64,000 nt of DNA, taken from Acidocella aminolytica 101 = DSM 11237 (GTDB lineage: Bacteria > Pseudomonadota > Alphaproteobacteria > Acetobacterales > Acetobacteraceae). The notes beneath the pieces are model-generated. The model did not search any database and was not told the origin of the DNA. It worked only from the letters and a program-made list of their open reading frames with translations. The stretch is from contig NZ_FQVJ01000020.1 of assembly GCF_900129125.1 (NCBI RefSeq), forward strand, positions 1 through 64,000, in the 5' to 3' direction. Made by a program: the position numbers and the translations under genes. Shown here piece after piece: positions 60,024 through 64,000 of the stretch; positions within the stretch are counted from its first letter, which is position 1, and the number at the start of each line of letters is the position of its first letter.

Positions 60024-61496
60024 TCAGGCCACGCGGGCCAGGGGTCGCTCGCTTGCAAGCGTTGAGTCACTGGTGTCTGATTCAACCAATGCGACATGCA
60101 GAGCTTGAATTGTACGATCAAATTGATCTTGTGCAACGATAAACTGTACGTCGACATTACGAAGCTGATGCTGCATCGCTAGCACAGTAACCTTCGCATT
60201 CTGAAGCGCCTGCATGGCCTGTAGTTCAAGACCCGGCTGGCTGATATCTGTGCCGATGATCGACACCATGGAAACCCGCTTGGCGTTGATCTCGGCATTG
60301 GAGAAGCGCGCTTCAAGATCAGCGACCACCTGACGCACAACCGAGGGGCGTGCCGCCAGATAGTGGGTGATGGTGTTCGCGTTCGAGGCTTTGCTGACAA
60401 TCTTGGCGCCGTGCTTGGTGAGTACCTCCAAAATCCCGGCATCATAACCTTTCGTGCCCACCATATCGTGCTCGAAAAATTCGAGCGCAGTCACGTCGGA
60501 CAGTCCCGTAACAATCTCAATCCGTGGGGAATCGGAATGATAATGGGCGCTGATCAACGTGCCGTCGTCATACCGGTCAAATGTATTACGAACCCGCAGG
60601 GAAATCCCCGCCTGGCGCAAGCCGCGCGCAGCGCCGGGATGAATTGCCTCGACACCAAGCCCGGCAAGCTGGTCGGCGACTTCATAGTTGGTCTGGCCGA
60701 TCTTGCGTGCTTTATCAGGGCCCACCAGTTTTGGATCCGCGCTGGAGAGATGAAACTCCTTGTGAATGATCGCTTCACGAGCGCCGGTCAAAACCGCCAG
60801 CCGAGCGAAGGTCATTTCAGTATAGCCGCGGTCAAACTGCTTCACCATGCCGCCCTTGCACCGCGCATAGCCGGTGACAATGGGGAGGGTGGTGGCAAAG
60901 TTGATGTCATCAAGCCCGATGCGGATGCGCTCATCGAGGTCCAGCCAAAGCTGGTCATCCCAGCCGGTAAGGTCAACGAAACAAGCATTCACACCTTTCG
61001 CACGCAGTAGCAGCGTGGTGTTGTGGGCGCTATGCGCCTCGCCAAATCCGGCGAGCAACTCGCGCAAAGTGGCAAGTGGTTCGTCGAGACGGAAATGGCC
61101 GTGCCCGCGCAACCGGTCGAGATCCTGTATGCAGGCCCTGATGCCGGCGATCCGACCCGCGACGAAGGAATCGGCGATTCCGCGTTCCGGGCCTTCAAAA
61201 ATCTCGGCGTTTTTGGCGCGCATCGCCGCGTCCACAGCTGTTAAGGCTTCTTCCCACGAGACGGAGGAATCCTCTGCCGTGAAGCAGGCATAAAGGCCAG
61301 AGGGCATGTCATCCCCAGGCTTTTTCTTTTTGCGGTCAAGCAGCAGATCGGTGATTCCGCCGTAAGCCGAAACCACGAAGATACGATTATATAAATCCGC
61401 GCCGCTGCGGCCACCTAAAAGCACATTGGCCAATACTGTTTCGGTAGACGAGATCGACGTGCCACCAATTTTCTCGACACTAGGGGCTATACTCAT
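60024..61496 (-). CDS. ask: Ectoine-specialised aspartokinase Ask_Ect
   Basis: 490 residues. The kinase domain begins SVEKIGGTSISSTETVL (the KxGGTS motif with the family's VEKIGG form), followed by FVVSAYGGITDLLLDRKKK. The ACT regulatory region near the C-terminus reads VSMVSIIGTDIS and KVTVLAMQHQLRNVDVQFIV. Ask_Ect supplies aspartyl phosphate for ectoine with relaxed feedback inhibition. Its start overlaps the ectD stop (ATGA), and ehuB follows 26 bp later. Confidence 0.94.
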   Translation of the reverse strand: MSIAPSVEKIGGTSISSTETVLANVLLGGRSGADLYNRIFVVSAYGGITDLLLDRKKKKPGDDMPSGLYACFTAEDSSVSWEEALTAVDAAMRAKNAEIFEGPERGIADSFVAGRIAGIRACIQDLDRLRGHGHFRLDEPLATLRELLAGFGEAHSAHNTTLLLRAKGVNACFVDLTGWDDQLWLDLDERIRIGLDDINFATTLPIVTGYARCKGGMVKQFDRGYTEMTFARLAVLTGAREAIIHKEFHLSSADPKLVGPDKARKIGQTNYEVADQLAGLGVEAIHPGAARGLRQAGISLRVRNTFDRYDDGTLISAHYHSDSPRIEIVTGLSDVTALEFFEHDMVGTKGYDAGILEVLTKHGAKIVSKASNANTITHYLAARPSVVRQVVADLEARFSNAEINAKRVSMVSIIGTDISQPGLELQAMQALQNAKVTVLAMQHQLRNVDVQFIVAQDQFDRTIQALHVALVESDTSDSTLASERPLARVA

Positions 61497-62413
61497 GCCG
61501 CACGCTCCCGCTGTGTCAGCGACCCTTCCGCGATGCTGAGTGTCTTGAAGCGCCGGTCTGCGATAAAGGGCGGGCGCGGTGTCTTCGGCCCAAATGGCTC
61601 GACCAGAGCGTTCGAACGGGCATTATATACGAAGAACGCGTTGGAGCGCGGATACGGCGTGATATTACCGTTCGAGCCATGCATCGTGTTGCAATCGAAC
61701 ATGATGACGGTGCCAGCTTTACCGGTAGCCGCCTCAATCCCGTGCGCGCTCGCCAGTTTGGCGAGGGAGTCGTGATCCGGCACGCCATATTCCTGCTTCT
61801 TTAGAGACGCCTTGTAGTGATCATCCGGCGTCTCGCCCACGCAGGTCACGTAAGATCGATGCGAACCAGGCATCACCATCAGCGGGCCGTTATTGGCATT
61901 ATTGTCTTTCAGCAGCACGGAAATTGATAAAGCGCGCATCCGCGGCATGCCATCCTCGACGTGCCACGTTTCGAAATCAGAGTGCCAGTAGAATTCCTTG
62001 CCCGCGAAGCCGGGCTTATAATTCAGGCGTGACTGATGAATATAGACCTCGTCGTCGAGCAGATAGCTGGCGGCGCCTGCCAACCGCTGGTCAGCTGACA
62101 GCCGTGCCAGAAGGGCATTCTGATCGTGAATCGCGAAGATTGAGCGCACTTCATTGCTGTTACGCTCAGTAATGATCGTCTCTGGGGAAACATTCGCGGG
62201 GTTTGTGATCAGGCGTGTCGCTTCATTCTGCAACAGCGCGATTTCGGCCTCGGAGAACAGATTATCAAGAACCAGAAAGCCGTTCTGCTCGTAAAAGTCA
62301 GTCTGCGCTTTGGTCAGCGGTGCATCTTCCGTCCAGCGCCCGTAAAAAACAGGGTCCTGACGGAGCCGTAATACAGCTTTATCGGATTGGCGCGAAGGGT
62401 AAAGGTCGGTCAT
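61493..62413 (-). CDS. ectD: Ectoine 5-hydroxylase EctD
   Basis: 306 residues. Fe(II)/2-oxoglutarate dioxygenase: FYEQNGFLVLDNLFSEAEIALLQNE, the EctD consensus FYWHSDFETWHVEDGMPRMRALSISVLLKDN with the HxD iron ligands, PLMVMPGSHRSYVTCVGETPDDHY, and the distal His/Arg in DCNTMHGSNGNITPYPRSNAFFVYN. Converts ectoine to 5-hydroxyectoine. 21 bp after ectC. Confidence 0.97.
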   Translation of the reverse strand: MTDLYPSRQSDKAVLRLRQDPVFYGRWTEDAPLTKAQTDFYEQNGFLVLDNLFSEAEIALLQNEATRLITNPANVSPETIITERNSNEVRSIFAIHDQNALLARLSADQRLAGAASYLLDDEVYIHQSRLNYKPGFAGKEFYWHSDFETWHVEDGMPRMRALSISVLLKDNNANNGPLMVMPGSHRSYVTCVGETPDDHYKASLKKQEYGVPDHDSLAKLASAHGIEAATGKAGTVIMFDCNTMHGSNGNITPYPRSNAFFVYNARSNALVEPFGPKTPRPPFIADRRFKTLSIAEGSLTQRERAA

Positions 62414-62434
62414 AAATTTAAGCCCTCCTTACTT

Positions 62435-62839
62435 TTAGGCGCTCGCCTGGGCCATTTCCGCCTCGGACGGATAAGCCCCGGTTTCGTCATGCACTTCCTT
62501 GCCGGTGACTGGCGGATTGAATACACAAGCAGTCACGATATCCGTGCGCGGACGGACGATGTGGCGGTCATGCTTGTTCAACACATAGAGCACGCCAGGG
62601 CGCAGTTCGTGGATCTCACCGGTACCGAGATCCTCGATCGTGCCTTCGCCGCTCAGCACGTATACTGACTCATAATGGTTCTTATAGTGCATCTGCAGCG
62701 TCTTGCCGGCGTACATGGTGGTGATGTGGAAGGAGAAGCCCATCCCGTCATCTTTGAGCAGCATGCGGACGCTGTCCCAACCGTCCGTCTTGACCTTACG
62801 CTCGGACTGGGAAGCCTCATCAATATTGCGGATGATCAT
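62435..62839 (-). CDS. ectC: L-ectoine synthase EctC
   Basis: 134 residues. Single cupin domain: [35 protein letters not shown], the metal-binding [36 protein letters not shown] and [23 protein letters not shown]. Cyclises N-gamma-acetyl-diaminobutyrate to ectoine. 14 bp after ectB. Confidence 0.98.
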   Translation of the reverse strand: MIIRNIDEASQSERKVKTDGWDSVRMLLKDDGMGFSFHITTMYAGKTLQMHYKNHYESVYVLSGEGTIEDLGTGEIHELRPGVLYVLNKHDRHIVRPRTDIVTACVFNPPVTGKEVHDETGAYPSEAEMAQASA

Positions 62840-62853
62840 ATTGGTTCTCCTTC

Positions 62854-64000
62854 TTACTCAGCGGCAATGGAAAGCGGTTTCGCCATCGCGGCGTTCAGCG
62901 CGTTTTCCAGAATATCGAGCCCTTGGTTCAACTCGTTCTCGGTAATGATCAGCGGGGCCAGGACCTTCACGATATGGCTGTCGGCGCCGCTGGTCTCAAT
63001 AATCAGCCCATTGCGGAAGCAGGTGCTGGTAATCACGTCCGCCAGTTCTCCTGTGCCGACATTGATGCCACGCATCATGCCGCGCCCGCAGGTGGTAAAG
63101 CCGTGTGCCTGGGCCATTTGTTCCAGCCGGTTTTGTAGTTGGGTACCACGCGCCCGCACGGTGGAGGCGAAGCTGTCGTCCTTCCAGAAGTGCCGGAGCG
63201 CTGCGGCGGCGGTTACGAAGGCATGGCTGTTGCCACGGAAGGTGCCGTTATGTTCGCCGGGTTTCCATTGGTCCAGCTCAGGGCGGAACAAGGTAAGGGC
63301 CATCGGCAACCCATAGCCGGACAGCGACTTCGCCATGGTCACGATATCCGGCACGATTCCGGCCGGCTCGAAGCTGAAGAAATGCCCGGTCCGGCCGCAA
63401 CCGGCCTGGATATCATCCACAATCAGCAGGGCCCCGTGACGCTTGGCGATCTCGGCAATTCGGCGCAACCAAGCAAAAGACGCCGCATTCAGCCCGCCTT
63501 CACCTTGGACAGTTTCAACCAGAATGGCAGCCGGCGCCTCGAGCCCGCTGGAGCTGTCTTCCAGCCGCCGCTCAAGCAGAGCTGCAGTGTCCACATCGGG
63601 GCCGAAATAGCCGTCAAAGGCTTCGTGGCTGACATCCGGCAGTGACACGCCGGCGCCCTTGCGCTTGCCCTCATTGCCAGTGCAGGCCAGTGCGCCCAGT
63701 GTCATGCCGTGGAAGCCATTGGTAAAGGCGATAACATTACGGCGCCCCGTAATCTTGCGGGCCAGCTTTAGCGCTGCTTCTACCGCGTTGGTGCCGGTGG
63801 GGCCGGTAAACATAGCCTTATAATCGAGCTTACGGGGCTTCAGGATGCAGTTTTCCAGCGCGTCCAGAAAGGCCGCCTTCGCATCGGTGAAGAGGTCCAG
63901 CCCCATGGTGATGCTGTCCTGCTCGATATAATTCAGCAGCGCCTGCTTTAGGACCGGGTGGTTATGGCCATAATTCAGCGAGGAGCAAGCCGCCAGAAAG
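62854..64000 (-). CDS. ectB: L-2,4-diaminobutyrate transaminase EctB (5' end outside window)
   Basis: The frame is open to the right edge (about 381 residues visible of some 425), beginning inside [17 protein letters not shown]. Class III aminotransferase: [66 protein letters not shown]-binding Lys in [34 protein letters not shown]. It makes diaminobutyrate from aspartate semialdehyde and glutamate. ectA is expected immediately beyond the window. Confidence 0.96.
   Translation of the reverse strand, partial: FLAACSSLNYGHNHPVLKQALLNYIEQDSITMGLDLFTDAKAAFLDALENCILKPRKLDYKAMFTGPTGTNAVEAALKLARKITGRRNVIAFTNGFHGMTLGALACTGNEGKRKGAGVSLPDVSHEAFDGYFGPDVDTAALLERRLEDSSSGLEAPAAILVETVQGEGGLNAASFAWLRRIAEIAKRHGALLIVDDIQAGCGRTGHFFSFEPAGIVPDIVTMAKSLSGYGLPMALTLFRPELDQWKPGEHNGTFRGNSHAFVTAAAALRHFWKDDSFASTVRARGTQLQNRLEQMAQAHGFTTCGRGMMRGINVGTGELADVITSTCFRNGLIIETSGADSHIVKVLAPLIITENELNQGLDILENALNAAMAKPLSIAAE

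Noticed and set aside
1-64000. CRISPR arrays, intact prophage or complete restriction/defence system
   Set aside because: No regularly spaced repeats, cas genes, phage structural genes or methylase-endonuclease pairs were seen; only transposase relics and one HNH-like protein.

Overview
The window looks like the chromosome of an alphaproteobacterium, most likely an Acetobacteraceae member of the Acidiphilium/Acidocella type. This is inferred from alphaproteobacterial-type SecA, the parvulin-argJ and dciA-dsbA-smc gene orders, moderately high GC with GC-rich third positions, and an ectoine operon. No rRNA or tRNA gene was found, so the assignment rests on protein character alone.

Layout. 1-7.4 kb: the tail of a TonB-dependent receptor, two short-chain dehydrogenases, a LysR regulator, and then a decayed, more AT-rich accessory stretch. 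That stretch holds remnants of at least four insertion-sequence families (IS256, IS110, IS5, IS630), a small XRE regulator, an orphan small gene and an exported HNH-like protein. 7.6-25.8 kb: a housekeeping block with secA, a bestrophin-type channel, parvulin-argJ, an FAD amine oxidase, a SCO protein, rmuC, a slipin, a dciA-dsbA-smc operon, and mutY plus a dipeptidase diverging from dciA. 26.5-35.4 kb: a GGDEF-EAL protein, a DUF3237 protein with an outer-membrane porin, and an AraC-type regulator next to an APC permease and a YtcJ-type amidohydrolase.

35.6-53.6 kb: a large aromatic-compound catabolic region. An AraC regulator is followed by a MetA-pathway-type outer-membrane channel and a Liv-type ABC importer that has an HSL-family esterase translationally coupled inside it. 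Aryl aldehyde and aryl alcohol dehydrogenases follow. Beyond a strong terminator lie vanAB (vanillate O-demethylase) with a divergent vanR and two VanR-like operators. Next come an acyl-CoA dehydrogenase and a MarR regulator diverging from hydroxycinnamoyl-CoA hydratase-lyase (ech) and a feruloyl-CoA synthetase-like ligase (fcs). Together the genes spell a route from aromatic esters, alcohols and hydroxycinnamates through vanillin-type aldehydes to vanillate and protocatechuate. Protocatechuate ring cleavage is not encoded here.

53.6-56.9 kb: a NiCoT nickel/cobalt permease, then an ArsR-methyltransferase fusion (SahR-like) upstream of metF with a perfect 22-bp palindrome just before its start, and a decayed NDP-sugar epimerase tail. 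57-64 kb: one minus-strand operon joining ectoine and hydroxyectoine synthesis (ectB partial, ectC, ectD, Ask_Ect) to an ectoine-type ABC importer (ehuBCDA). It runs off the right edge, where ectA and a regulator would be expected.
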